This document shows, piece after piece, positions 47,732 through 56,820 of a stretch of DNA of 64,000 nt (position 1 is its first letter; every line of letters begins with the position of its first letter). The DNA is taken from the NCBI RefSeq assembly GCF_010537335.1, contig NZ_AP019711.1:2294001-2358000 (forward strand), written 5' to 3'. Made by a program: the position numbers and the translations under genes. The DNA is from Amedibacterium intestinale (GTDB lineage Bacteria > Bacillota_I > Bacilli_A > Erysipelotrichales > Erysipelotrichaceae). Under the pieces are notes generated by a model. The model saw only the letters and a list, made by a program, of their open reading frames with translations, had not been told where the DNA came from and searched no databases.

Positions 47732-48805
47732 ATGACGAAAATAGATATTATTTCAGGGTTTTTGGGCGCTGGAAAAACAACGTTGATCAAAAAATTATTG
47801 CAGGAAGCTCTGCAGAATGAAAAACTAGTATTAATCGAGAATGAATTTGGAGAAATTGGAATTGATGGTGGATTCTTGAAAGATGCAGGTATTGAAATAA
47901 AAGAAATGAATTCTGGTTGTATTTGTTGTTCTTTGGTAGGAGATTTTTCAGAGGCTTTAAAAAAAGTTCTAGAAACATATTCTCCAGATCGTATCATAAT
48001 TGAACCAAGTGGTGTAGGTAAATTGTCTGATGTAGTGAAAGCAGTAAAAGGTGTAGCAGATACAACACTAGAAATTAATAGTATTACAACGGTTGTAGAT
48101 GCACAAAAATGTAACATGTATATGAAAAACTTTGGAGAATTTTTTAATAACCAAATCGAATATGCGAAAACAATTGTATTAAGTCGAAGCCAAAAATTAT
48201 CAGATGAAAATTTACATGAAGTAGTTCATGAATTAAAAGAACATAATGGTGCTGCTCATATCATTACAACAGAGTGGGATAAACTAGATGGTAAAGAAAT
48301 TTTAAATGTCATGGAAAATCAAGGCAACTTGGAATATGAACTTTTGCAGGAAAGTGAAGTTTGTCCAGAGTGTGGTCATGTTCATAACCATGATGAACAT
48401 CATCATACTCATGAACATTGTGAATGTCATCATGACCATGAAGAACATGATGGACATGCATGTGATTGTAACCATGAGCATCATCATAAGCATAGCTGTG
48501 GATGTACACATGAACATCATCACCATGCGGATGAAGTATTTACAAGTGTTGGAATGGAAACTGTTCAACACTATGATAAAGAAGAACTTGAAAGTATTTT
48601 AAAACAATTATCAGAAAGCGATGAATATGGAACAATATTACGTGCAAAAGGAATGTTAGAAGATAAAGAGGGAAAATGGATGTATTTTGATTTGGTACCT
48701 CATGAATATGAAATTCGTGAAGGACAGCCTACATATACAGGACGTTTTTGTATAATCGGATCAAAATTACAAGAAGAAAAACTAAAAGAACTTTTTAAGA
48801 TGTAG
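47732..48805 (+). CDS. CobW/ZNG-type GTPase with His/Cys-rich metal-binding insert
   Basis: A 357-residue G3E GTPase that probably hands a metal ion, most likely zinc, to target proteins. The P-loop is GFLGAGKTT (residues 9-17) and the metal-sensing GCICC is at 62-66, both complete. Residues about 211-266 form an extraordinary insert with 23 histidines and 8 cysteines arranged as CxxC or CxC pairs among H-rich runs. A C-terminal CobW domain follows. Such His-rich segments store or buffer zinc, nickel or cobalt. The next gene encodes a second CobW-like protein 12 bases downstream. GAAGGAA precedes the ATG. The metal is inferred. Confidence 0.9.
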   Translation: MTKIDIISGFLGAGKTTLIKKLLQEALQNEKLVLIENEFGEIGIDGGFLKDAGIEIKEMNSGCICCSLVGDFSEALKKVLETYSPDRIIIEPSGVGKLSDVVKAVKGVADTTLEINSITTVVDAQKCNMYMKNFGEFFNNQIEYAKTIVLSRSQKLSDENLHEVVHELKEHNGAAHIITTEWDKLDGKEILNVMENQGNLEYELLQESEVCPECGHVHNHDEHHHTHEHCECHHDHEEHDGHACDCNHEHHHKHSCGCTHEHHHHADEVFTSVGMETVQHYDKEELESILKQLSESDEYGTILRAKGMLEDKEGKWMYFDLVPHEYEIREGQPTYTGRFCIIGSKLQEEKLKELFKM

Positions 48806-48817
48806 GAGGAATATACA

Positions 48818-49765
48818 ATGACAGTACCTGTATATCTGTTTACTGGTTTCTTAGAGAGTGGAAAAACTTCTTTAATAAAAGATACTCTTTTAGATGAAGG
48901 GTTTAATACCGGTGAAAAAACGTTATTATTTGTCTGTGAAGAAGGTGTAGAAAGCTACGATGAGGAATTTCAGAAAAAGACAAACACTTCAATTGTAATA
49001 GTTGAAGCTAAGGAAGATTTAACATATGAATTCATGAAGAAATGTGACAGTATGATAGAACCAGAAAGAGTCATGATTGAATTTAATGGAATGTGGAATG
49101 TAACAGAATTTTTAGATACGCTAGATTTCCCATTTGACTGGCTTTTAGTTCAAATTCTATCAACTGTTGATGCTTCTTCATTTGAACTTTATTTATCAAA
49201 TATGCGATCTATCATGAATTCACAGCTGCAGCATTCTGAAACTATTATTTTCAATCGCTGTGATGAGAATACAAAGAAACTATATTTAAGAAATAATATT
49301 AAGGCTGTTAACAAAGGAGCACAATTAATTTACGAAACAAAAGATGGTCAAATCGTTGATTTGAAAGAAGACGAATTACCGTTTGACAAACAAGCAAAGG
49401 AATTAGTGATTTCTGATGATGACTATGGATTGTGGTATATGGATGCTATGGAACATCCTGAAGATTACGATGATAAAGAAATAACAATGAAAGGTAAAGT
49501 TATCAGTACTCATGTGGATGGAATGCAGAATGTATTCGTATTTGGACGTTATGCGATGGTTTGCTGTGCTGATGATACTTCTTTGATTGGATTATTATGT
49601 CATTTTGAACAAGCATCAAAGTTGCTTCCAAAAGAATGGATAGAAATGAACGCCGTTATTAAAGTTGAATTTGATGATGAATATAATGGCTATGTTCCAG
49701 TAATGTATGTGAAAAGAGTAAAAACAACAGAACCATTAGAAGATGAGTATGTGTACTTTACTTAA
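48818..49765 (+). CDS. Second CobW-like GTPase with C-terminal OB-like domain
   Basis: A 315-residue protein. The N-terminal half is a CobW-type GTPase (P-loop GFLESGKTS, about 9-17) but lacks the GCxCC metal motif of its neighbour. The C-terminal half (from about 215) has KGKVISTHVDGMQNVFVFGR and VPVMYVKRVKTTEPLEDEYV, which resemble the TIGR03943/YcgQ-type domain seen in zinc-related Bacillota proteins. It is cotranscribed with the first GTPase (AGGAGGA before the ATG), which suggests a two-part metal-handling module. The P-loop has E where G or A is usual. Confidence 0.8.
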   Translation: MTVPVYLFTGFLESGKTSLIKDTLLDEGFNTGEKTLLFVCEEGVESYDEEFQKKTNTSIVIVEAKEDLTYEFMKKCDSMIEPERVMIEFNGMWNVTEFLDTLDFPFDWLLVQILSTVDASSFELYLSNMRSIMNSQLQHSETIIFNRCDENTKKLYLRNNIKAVNKGAQLIYETKDGQIVDLKEDELPFDKQAKELVISDDDYGLWYMDAMEHPEDYDDKEITMKGKVISTHVDGMQNVFVFGRYAMVCCADDTSLIGLLCHFEQASKLLPKEWIEMNAVIKVEFDDEYNGYVPVMYVKRVKTTEPLEDEYVYFT

Positions 49766-49788
49766 ATAACTAAAAATTAAATCGTTGA

Positions 49789-49823
49789 AAAGAGTGGCAA
49801 ATAAAGATATGTCATTCTTTTTA
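49789..49823 (+). terminator. Terminator of the CobW-type pair
   Basis: AAAGAGTG (49789-49796) pairs with CATTCTTT (49813-49820) with one G-T pair, then T. Confidence 0.65.
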
Positions 49824-49858
49824 TTGTTAATTGGTAATTTTATACAAATGTAAATTAC

Positions 49859-49887
49859 TTGTAATGTCCAGTATCTTTATGTATCAT
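49859..49887 (+). promoter_or_regulatory. Promoter of the cystine-type symporter
   Basis: TTGTAA (49859-49864), 17 bases, TATCAT (49882-49887). A dyad TACAA...TTGTA (about 49843-49863) overlaps the -35 and might be an operator; no known regulator site is recognised. Confidence 0.6.
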
Positions 49888-49918
49888 ATAAACTAATAAA
49901 GTTTAGGTAGGTGTTCAT

Positions 49919-51325
49919 ATGGAAAATACTTTTTTAACTCAGTTTATTTCAATCAGTAATATAGAAACAATTATATTCTTATTTGTTTTTATAGGCATAT
50001 CCCTTATATTAAAAAATATGGCTAAAAAGAAAATTAGTTTTTCAACACGTGTATTATTTGCGACAGTTGCCGGGCTTATTATAGGGTTTGTGATACAGGC
50101 GGTGTCTGGATTTGTAAATGATCCATCAAGTGTTTCTTTTGTCAGAGAAACAACCTTATGGTATGGATTGATAGGAAATGGATTTGTTGGCTTTATTCGT
50201 ATGCTGGTGATTCCTCTTGTCATGGTTTCTATTATTCATGTTATTTTACATATGGAAGAAGGAACACACGTAAAAAAACTAGTGCAAAGAGGAATCCTAA
50301 TAACGATGGGAATGGTTGCTGTTGCGGCCATCATCGGACTATTATTTGGAATATTATTCCATATAGGTGGAGATGCAAATGCAATACAGCAGGAAAGTGC
50401 GAGCGCAAAAGAAATTGTTCCTGTTGTAACCACTCTGCTAAATTTAATACCTGCAAATCCTATAGAAGCTATGATACAAAATAACATTGTAGGAATTGTG
50501 ATTTTCTCTACTTTTATTGGTCTTGCGGCAAGAAAGATGCAGAAAAAATATCCAGATATTTTAAGTAGCTTTATTCATTTAATCGATGCTTTGCATAAGA
50601 TTGTTATTAGTATGGCACTGATGGTAATAAAAGCTATGCCATATGCAGTCTTAGCATTACTTGCTAATACGATTGCACAGCGTGGAATAAGCAGCATTAT
50701 TGAAGTGGGAAAATTTATTATTTTAATTTATGTTTCTTGTGGAGTTATGATGGTCGTACAGTTATGTATGCTGGCTATATATAAAGTGAATCCATTTATT
50801 TATCTAAAGAAAAGCTTTTCCACTTTGTTATTGGCATTTACATCACGTTCTAGTTTAGGAGTATTACCTGCTACTATCGAAGTATTAGAAAAAGAGATGG
50901 GGGTTTCTTCAGGTACAGCTAATTTTGTTGCCAGTTTTGGTACAACAGCGGGAATGCAGGGCTGTGCTGGAATCTTTCCTGCATTACTAATTGTTTATGT
51001 AGCAAATACAACTGGAATGACCATTGATTTTAGTTTCTTTTTAATGGCAGTATTAGTTATTACGATTGGCTCTATAGGTATTGCAGGAATACCGGGTACT
51101 AGTACTATGGCTGCATCAGTTGGCTTATCTGGTACAGGATTAGGAGGATATTTTTCATTCATTACTCCAATACTGGCGATTGATCCAATTATCGATATGG
51201 TAAGAACGATGTTGAATGTAAGTGGCTCTATGACAAATGCAATTTTAGTTGATCGTCAGCTGGGTCTTATGAATATGGAAATATATCATAATAAGACAAT
51301 TGATTTAGAAAAAGCAGATGATTAA
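49919..51325 (+). CDS. Dicarboxylate/amino acid:cation symporter, cystine (TcyP) type
   Basis: A 468-residue membrane symporter of the DAACS family. About eight membrane segments and two re-entrant loops are expected. The first re-entrant loop region has TSRSSLGVLPATIEVL, where most glutamate carriers have a serine-rich motif, and the second has GIAGIPGTSTMAASVGLSG. A sodium-site aspartate lies near the end in DPIIDMVRTMLNVSGS. The extra N-terminal segment and these loop sequences fit the cystine carriers TcyP/YhcL. AGGTAGGTG precedes the ATG. It is a single-gene unit. Confidence 0.85.
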   Translation: MENTFLTQFISISNIETIIFLFVFIGISLILKNMAKKKISFSTRVLFATVAGLIIGFVIQAVSGFVNDPSSVSFVRETTLWYGLIGNGFVGFIRMLVIPLVMVSIIHVILHMEEGTHVKKLVQRGILITMGMVAVAAIIGLLFGILFHIGGDANAIQQESASAKEIVPVVTTLLNLIPANPIEAMIQNNIVGIVIFSTFIGLAARKMQKKYPDILSSFIHLIDALHKIVISMALMVIKAMPYAVLALLANTIAQRGISSIIEVGKFIILIYVSCGVMMVVQLCMLAIYKVNPFIYLKKSFSTLLLAFTSRSSLGVLPATIEVLEKEMGVSSGTANFVASFGTTAGMQGCAGIFPALLIVYVANTTGMTIDFSFFLMAVLVITIGSIGIAGIPGTSTMAASVGLSGTGLGGYFSFITPILAIDPIIDMVRTMLNVSGSMTNAILVDRQLGLMNMEIYHNKTIDLEKADD

Positions 51326-51331
51326 AGTTAT

Positions 51332-51380
51332 AAGACTGTATAGATAGCAGAAGGGAATTGCTGTCTATACAGTCTTTCTT
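51332..51380 (+). terminator. Terminator of the symporter gene
   Basis: AAGACTGTATAGA (51332-51344) pairs perfectly with TCTATACAGTCTT (51364-51376), followed by TCTTTTTC. Confidence 0.85.
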
Positions 51381-51404
51381 TTTCAAGAGTATATAGGAAT
51401 AGAC

Positions 51405-51433
51405 TTGACAGAAGATAAACATAGATATATTAT
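51405..51433 (+). promoter_or_regulatory. Promoter of the marR-ABC exporter operon
   Basis: Consensus TTGACA (51405-51410), 17 bases, TATTAT (51428-51433). The -10 forms the left edge of the operator at 51428-51466. Confidence 0.85.
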
Positions 51434-51466
51434 TTAGCAGGCTAATAGTTAGTAAGCTAAATAATA
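51428..51466 (+). promoter_or_regulatory. Nested MarR operator over the promoter
   Basis: An outer perfect inverted repeat, TATTATTTAGC (51428-51438) and GCTAAATAATA (51456-51466), encloses two half-overlapping boxes of the same pattern: TTAGC-AG-GCTAA (51434-51445) and TTAG-TAAG-CTAA (51449-51460), 15 bases apart. The design fits two MarR dimers covering the -10 and the start site, so the operon is very probably autorepressed. Confidence 0.8.
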
Positions 51467-51478
51467 GGAGTGATGACC

Positions 51479-51901
51479 ATGAAGATACCGTTTCATTTAA
51501 TGATGTTTAAATCCTTTCATGCGCAAAGAAATGTACTGCGAAAAGGAATGAAGGAATTATCACCAGGACAGCCCAAAATATTACGTTATGTTGCAACGCA
51601 TCAAAATTGCATGTTGAAAGATATAGCTTCTTCATGTGATGTAGAATGTGCAACAGTTTCAAAAATTTTAAATGCATTAGAAGAAAAAGAATTTCTTGAA
51701 AAGGAAATTTCTAAAAACAATAAAAGAGCATTATGTCTTCGTATCACAGAAAAAGGAGAAAAAGCTTTACAGCATTGGAATTCACACTGTGAAAAAGTAG
51801 AACAGCTTTCTTTACAAGGATTTAGTGAAAGAGAAAAAGAACAGTTTTATGATTATTTAAACCGTATGTATGAAAATTTAAGTGGAAAAGAAATGAATTA
51901 G
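51479..51901 (+). CDS. MarR-family transcriptional regulator
   Basis: A 140-residue winged-helix repressor. The recognition part is about residues 45-70 (LKDIASSCDVECATVSKIL), the wing ISKNNKRALCLRITEKG follows, and terminal helices form the dimer. ATG 51479 lies 8 bases after TAGGAG; the two earlier start-like codons overlap that site. It heads an operon with two ABC exporter genes and its promoter carries a matching double operator, so it probably represses its own operon until a drug-like ligand binds. Confidence 0.93.
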   Translation: MKIPFHLMMFKSFHAQRNVLRKGMKELSPGQPKILRYVATHQNCMLKDIASSCDVECATVSKILNALEEKEFLEKEISKNNKRALCLRITEKGEKALQHWNSHCEKVEQLSLQGFSEREKEQFYDYLNRMYENLSGKEMN

Positions 51902-51912
51902 GAGGGAGTTCC

Positions 51913-53637
51913 ATGTTGAAGAGAATATGGCCATTTATGAGCCGGTATAAAAAATATTTGTTTATGAGCTGTTTATGCGTTATGGTAGAAACGGTATTTG
52001 AACTTGTCATTCCTATGTTGATGGCAGATATCATTGATGTAGGTGTTGCCAATAGGGATACACATTATATCTTTATACGCGGTATATTGATGATTGCCTG
52101 TGCTTTTTTTGCACTTCTGTTAGGAGTATTCTATGCAAAATACGCAGCTATGGCAGGGCAGGGATTTGCGGCAGAATTAAGGAAAGCAGAATTTAGAAAA
52201 GTTCAAAGTTTTTCTTTTTCAAATATGGATCATTTTTCTACATCAAGTTTAATTACACGTTTAACAAGTGATGTTACCATATTACAAACTGCAGTATCCA
52301 ATGGGATTCGACCAATCGTACGCTCACCCGTCATGCTTATTACCGCGTTGTTTTTAACATTTTCCATCAATGCGAAATTAACGATTGTATTCCTGATTGC
52401 GATACCGGTTTTAGGAATAAGCTTATTTTTGATAGTGAAAAAAGTAGGTCCATTGTATCGTTTGATGCAGACATCTGTTGATCGAGTAAATACGATTGTA
52501 CAGGAAAACTTAAATGCGATAAGAGTTGTGAAATCCTATGTAAGAGGAGATTATGAACAAGAGAAGTTTGAAAAGGTGAATGCAGATCTTCGCTCTTCCA
52601 GTGAAAAGGCATTTCGAACTTCTGTATGGAATCTTCCAATGTTTCAATTTGTTATGTATACAACAATTATCTGTATACTCTGGTTTGGGGGAAATATGAT
52701 TTTTGTTGGAACTATGAAAGTTGGGGAGCTAACAGGATTTTTAAGTTATGTTTTACAAATATTAAACTCTTTAATGATGATTTCCAATGTGTTTTTAATG
52801 TTGACTCGATCACTTGCAAGTTGTGAGCGAATCATTGAAATTTTTGATGAATCTATTGATATTTCTGAAAATGAAGAAAAACAGGCACAGGTGGAAAATG
52901 GAGACATTGTCTTTGATCATGTTTATTTTAAATATCAAGACAGTGCGAAAGAATATGTTTTACAGGATATTAATTTGCATATAAAAAAAGGAAGTACAGT
53001 TGGAATCTTAGGAGGATGTGGTTCCGCAAAAACAACTTTGGTACAGCTGATTCCTCGCTTATATGATGTAAGTGAAGGAGAGATTCGAATTGATGGAAAA
53101 AATGTAAAAGAATATCCATTACATCATCTAAGAGATGCGATTGGAATGGTCTTACAGAAAAATACTTTGTTTTCAGGAACAATTCGAGAAAATCTTTTAT
53201 GGGGAAATGAGCAGGCAAGCCAAGAAGATTTAGATTGGGCATGCCATGTTGCCTGTGCAGATGAGTTTATAGAAAGCTTTCCAAACGGTTATGAGAATGA
53301 TTTAGGTCAGGGAGGAGTAAATGTATCAGGTGGACAAAAACAGCGCTTATGTATTGCCAGAGCCTTATTAAAACATCCAAAGGTTTTAATCTTTGATGAT
53401 TCAACCAGTGCGGTAGATACTCGTACAGAAGCAAAAATAAAAGAAGGATTAGCTTCTTTAAAAGATACAACCAAAATCATTATTGCACAGCGTGTAAGCA
53501 GTATTATGCATGCCGATCAAATTGTAATTTTAGATGATGGAAAAATACATGCGATAGGAACACATGAAGAATTGTTGAAGAAAGATTATGTTTATCAGGA
53601 CATTTATACTTCACAGCTGGAAGGAGCTGGTTTATAA
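51913..53637 (+). CDS. ABC exporter half-transporter with degenerate ATP site
   Basis: A 574-residue half-transporter: six membrane segments (about 15-310) and an ATPase domain (about 335-574). The signature VSGGQKQR is normal. Other positions are altered: Walker A is GGCGSAKTT (about 367-375), the catalytic glutamate after Walker B is aspartate (D496 in IFDDSTS), and the switch histidine is glutamine (Q526 in AQRVSS). These changes are typical of the non-catalytic half of heterodimeric exporters such as BmrCD and LmrCD. The next gene overlaps its stop by one base and supplies the partner. GGAGGG precedes the ATG. Confidence 0.93.
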   Translation: MLKRIWPFMSRYKKYLFMSCLCVMVETVFELVIPMLMADIIDVGVANRDTHYIFIRGILMIACAFFALLLGVFYAKYAAMAGQGFAAELRKAEFRKVQSFSFSNMDHFSTSSLITRLTSDVTILQTAVSNGIRPIVRSPVMLITALFLTFSINAKLTIVFLIAIPVLGISLFLIVKKVGPLYRLMQTSVDRVNTIVQENLNAIRVVKSYVRGDYEQEKFEKVNADLRSSSEKAFRTSVWNLPMFQFVMYTTIICILWFGGNMIFVGTMKVGELTGFLSYVLQILNSLMMISNVFLMLTRSLASCERIIEIFDESIDISENEEKQAQVENGDIVFDHVYFKYQDSAKEYVLQDINLHIKKGSTVGILGGCGSAKTTLVQLIPRLYDVSEGEIRIDGKNVKEYPLHHLRDAIGMVLQKNTLFSGTIRENLLWGNEQASQEDLDWACHVACADEFIESFPNGYENDLGQGGVNVSGGQKQRLCIARALLKHPKVLIFDDSTSAVDTRTEAKIKEGLASLKDTTKIIIAQRVSSIMHADQIVILDDGKIHAIGTHEELLKKDYVYQDIYTSQLEGAGL

Positions 53638-55493
53638 TGGCAAAAGCTACAGGAAAAAAACCGCAGAATATGGCGAAAACATTACGAAAACTCATGAAAT
53701 ATATGGGGAATCATAAGTTCTCTTTATTGCTTGTAGGGATTCTTGTTATATGCAGTGCGGGGGCAAATTTATATGGTACTTATATGTTGCAGCCTATTAT
53801 TGATGAATATATCGTACCAAAAGATTATGATGGTTTGGTATCTGTGATTTTATTTATGGCATTGATGTATGGTGCAGGGGTATGTGCTACAGCTATTTAT
53901 AAACAGTTGATGACACATCATACAGCACAAAAGATTACACAGGAAATCCGCAGGGATTTATTTAAGAAAATGCAAAAACTTCCTTTGCGATTCTTTGACT
54001 CACAAACTCATGGAGATATTATGAGTCGATTTACCAATGATATCGATACTTTACAGGACGCTTTAAATAACTGTTTTGATAACCTTATTCAAAGTTTTAC
54101 GATGATCATAGGTACACTAACAGCCATCTTTATCCTAAACTGGCAATTGTCTTTGCTGGTCATGATATTTATGATCATTATGTATTTTTTAATACAGTTT
54201 TACAGTAAACGCTCTAAATATTATTTCTCTCATCAGCAGGCAGCTATGGGTAAACTAAATGGTTTTATAGAAGAAATGGTGGAAGGAAGCAAGGTTGTAA
54301 AAGTATTTAACCATGAAGATATAAGTTTTAAAGAATTTGAAGAACGAAATGAAAGACTTCGTATAGCTGGGACAAAAGCTTTAACGTATTCTGGAAAGAC
54401 GATACCTACGGTTGTCGCCATCTCTTATATCAATTATGCAGTTGTTGCCTGCATAGGTGGTTTTTTTGCGATAGCAGGAAAAATTCAGTTAGGTGCATTG
54501 GCATCTTATCTTGTTTATGTACGTCAAACTGCATTACCTATTAATCAGTTTACACAGCAGTTAAATTTTATTTTGGCAGCAATGGCTGGAGCTGAACGTA
54601 TTTTTACAATGATGGATGAAAAAGAAGAAGTAGATGATGGAAAGGTAACATTAACAAGTGTGCGTCTTATGGAAGATGGAAGTTTAGAGGAATGCAAAGA
54701 GCATACAGGTCATTGGGCATGGCGTCATCCTCATGGAGACCAAATAGAACTTGTTCCTTTACAAGGGGATGTACGTTTTCATGATGTTGTTTTTGGTTAT
54801 ACTTCCAATGTAACCGTGTTAAAAGGAATTCATGTATATGCGAAACCGGGACAAAAAATTGCCTTTGTAGGTAGTACAGGAGCAGGAAAAACAACCATCA
54901 CAAACTTAATCAATCGTTTTTATGATATTAAAAGTGGAAGTATTACCTATGATGGAATTGATGTAAAACTGATTCAGAAAGCAGATCTTCGTCATTCTAT
55001 TTCTGTTGTTTTACAAGATACACAGTTATTTACGGGTACGATAGCGGATAATATCCGTTATGGAAATTTAGATGCAGATATGGAGCAAATCATAGAGGCA
55101 GCAAAATTAGCAAATGCACATAGCTTTATTAAACGTCTGCCGAATGGATATGATACGATGCTGGAAGGCAATGGCAGCAATCTATCACAAGGACAAAGAC
55201 AATTGCTGGCAATTGCACGAGCTGCGGTTGCAGATCCTCCTGTTTTAATTTTAGATGAAGCAACTTCTTCTATAGATACTAGAACGGAAAAATTAATTGA
55301 GCAGGGAATGGATAAACTAATGGAAGGAAGAACGGTATTTGTCATTGCACATCGTCTTTCTACTGTACGTAATTCTGATGCGATCATGGTTTTGGATCAT
55401 GGAGAAATCATAGAAAGAGGAAGCCATGAAGAACTTCTTCAACAAAAAGGAAGATACTATCAGTTATATACCGGACAGTTTGAACTAAGCTAG
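53637..55493 (+). CDS. ABC exporter half-transporter, catalytic partner
   Basis: A 618-residue half-transporter with six membrane segments (about 30-335) and an ATPase domain (about 375-618). Walker A GSTGAGKTT, Walker B ILDEATSSID and the switch AHRLST are all canonical. Its signature is LSQGQ instead of LSGGQ; this signature faces the degenerate Walker site of the first subunit, so the change matches that site being inactive. An insert of about 40 residues before the ATPase core (EDGSLEECKEHTGHWAWR) is unusual. The pair probably exports drugs or lipids under MarR control. Confidence 0.93.
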   Translation: MAKATGKKPQNMAKTLRKLMKYMGNHKFSLLLVGILVICSAGANLYGTYMLQPIIDEYIVPKDYDGLVSVILFMALMYGAGVCATAIYKQLMTHHTAQKITQEIRRDLFKKMQKLPLRFFDSQTHGDIMSRFTNDIDTLQDALNNCFDNLIQSFTMIIGTLTAIFILNWQLSLLVMIFMIIMYFLIQFYSKRSKYYFSHQQAAMGKLNGFIEEMVEGSKVVKVFNHEDISFKEFEERNERLRIAGTKALTYSGKTIPTVVAISYINYAVVACIGGFFAIAGKIQLGALASYLVYVRQTALPINQFTQQLNFILAAMAGAERIFTMMDEKEEVDDGKVTLTSVRLMEDGSLEECKEHTGHWAWRHPHGDQIELVPLQGDVRFHDVVFGYTSNVTVLKGIHVYAKPGQKIAFVGSTGAGKTTITNLINRFYDIKSGSITYDGIDVKLIQKADLRHSISVVLQDTQLFTGTIADNIRYGNLDADMEQIIEAAKLANAHSFIKRLPNGYDTMLEGNGSNLSQGQRQLLAIARAAVADPPVLILDEATSSIDTRTEKLIEQGMDKLMEGRTVFVIAHRLSTVRNSDAIMVLDHGEIIERGSHEELLQQKGRYYQLYTGQFELS

Positions 55494-55515
55494 ACAGTCG
55501 TTAGACTGTCTATTT
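55492..55515 (+). terminator. Terminator of the exporter operon
   Basis: AGACAGTC (55492-55499) pairs with GACTGTCT (55504-55511), followed by ATTTTG. Confidence 0.7.
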
Positions 55516-55580
55516 TGATATCCGAAAAACATGAAAGAAAAAAAGAAAGAAATTAATTTTCCTACTTTGCATTCAAAATC

Positions 55581-55589
55581 TGTTATAAT
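55581..55589 (+). promoter_or_regulatory. Extended -10 promoter of the 55624 unit
   Basis: TG-T-TATAAT (TATAAT 55584-55589) without a clear -35. It would serve the next three genes. Confidence 0.6.
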
Positions 55590-55623
55590 AAAAACGTAAT
55601 AAATTCAAGAAGAAGGGATAAAC

Positions 55624-55932
55624 ATGATAGAAGAAATGCATAAACAGCAACTTATGGAATATGCAGAAGAAGTTTTACAGCCGCTTTTAGCTGAGGATAT
55701 TGCGATTATGGATACGAAGACAAACGAAGATGGAGATACAAACATCTGGCTTGTTGAAATGGAAGATGGAGAGGAATACTGGCTTTTAGAAGGCGCATAT
55801 CCTATGAATATATACAAAAAAAGTGGAATCTTAAATAATGCAGGGCGAGCATTTGAAGTACATTTGCAGTTTATTGAAAATATGGATAATAAAGAAGAAA
55901 CAATGGATCGATTTCAAATGATAAATCTATAA
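55624..55932 (+). CDS. Small acidic protein of unknown function
   Basis: I do not recognise this 102-residue protein. It is soluble and acidic, with an N-terminal helix (about 1-22) and likely strands in TNIWLVEMEDGEEYWLLEG (about 38-57). No signal peptide or membrane segment is present. GAAGGGA precedes the ATG and an extended -10 promoter lies 35 bases upstream. It is 18 bases ahead of a DegV gene and probably shares its transcript. Confidence 0.75.
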   Translation: MIEEMHKQQLMEYAEEVLQPLLAEDIAIMDTKTNEDGDTNIWLVEMEDGEEYWLLEGAYPMNIYKKSGILNNAGRAFEVHLQFIENMDNKEETMDRFQMINL

Positions 55933-55950
55933 AGTAAAGGATGGATAGTT

Positions 55951-56796
55951 ATGAAAACAGCAATTTTAACAGATAGTGGATGTGGTTTAACACCACAGCA
56001 GGCAAAAGAATATGGAATCTATTTAGTACCATTGCAGGTTATAGATGAGAATGTATCCTATCAGGATGGCTTAGACATGACAACAGAAGATTTATATGAA
56101 AGATTGAGACAGCAGCACACTCCAAAAACAAGTATGCCAAATGGGGAATCTTTGGAAAAAGTTATGAAAGAAATACGGGAAGCAGGCTATGAAGATGTGG
56201 TTGGAGTTCCTTTGTCTTCTGGTTTAAGCAGCACAGGAAATGCAATGCGTATGGCTGCGGAAGAGGAAGGTTTAGGATTTGCCTTATTAGAAACATATAC
56301 GACTTGTGATTTGCAGTTTCATAACGCTAAATTAGCGTTAGAATTTGCACAGCAGGGTTTATCAAAAGAAGATATCGTAAAAGAAGTAGAAAAGAAAGTA
56401 GTAAATAGTGCATCTTTGATCGTACCTAATGATATTCAGCATTTAAAACGCGGAGGACGCTTAACGCCAGTTACGGCAGCTGCGGCAAACTTGTTGAAAA
56501 TTAAACCGATATTAAAAATTGATCCATCAACAAATGGAAGAATAGATGTTATCGATAAAGTAAGGACAGAGAAAAAAGCAATTTCTAAAGTTGTGGATGA
56601 TGTTTGTGATGTGATAAAAGATGCACAAGGAGATATTTTTGTTATTCATTCGGACTGTCTTTCAAAAGCAGAGGAAATTCAAGAAGAAATTCGTAAGCGA
56701 TGTCCTAATGCAAATGTACACTGTAATCTTATATGTGCCGTTATTTCAGCACATACAGGACTTGATTGTATCGCAATTCAATACATGAAAAAGTAA
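55951..56796 (+). CDS. DegV-family fatty-acid-binding protein
   Basis: A 281-residue DegV protein. The N-terminal domain has ILTDSGCGLTPQQAKEYGI (TDSxxGL pattern), followed by PLSSGLSSTGNAM, whose serines contact the fatty acid head group. RGGRLTP in the middle is the usual DegV motif. Such proteins hold a fatty acid, and some act as FakB, presenting it to the kinase FakA. No fakA is visible here, so that role is a guess. Confidence 0.93.
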   Translation: MKTAILTDSGCGLTPQQAKEYGIYLVPLQVIDENVSYQDGLDMTTEDLYERLRQQHTPKTSMPNGESLEKVMKEIREAGYEDVVGVPLSSGLSSTGNAMRMAAEEEGLGFALLETYTTCDLQFHNAKLALEFAQQGLSKEDIVKEVEKKVVNSASLIVPNDIQHLKRGGRLTPVTAAAANLLKIKPILKIDPSTNGRIDVIDKVRTEKKAISKVVDDVCDVIKDAQGDIFVIHSDCLSKAEEIQEEIRKRCPNANVHCNLICAVISAHTGLDCIAIQYMKK

Positions 56797-56820
56797 GATA
56801 TGGAAAGGGAGGAAGAATTG

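Noticed and set aside
48302-48571. Met/His-rich frames overlapping the His-rich insert
   Set aside because: They arise from the CAT/ATG repeats of the His codons in other frames and have no own start signals.
49766-49918. A riboswitch (SAM or T-box) upstream of the cystine-type symporter
   Set aside because: The promoter at 49859-49887 leaves only about 25 untranslated bases, too few for a riboswitch.
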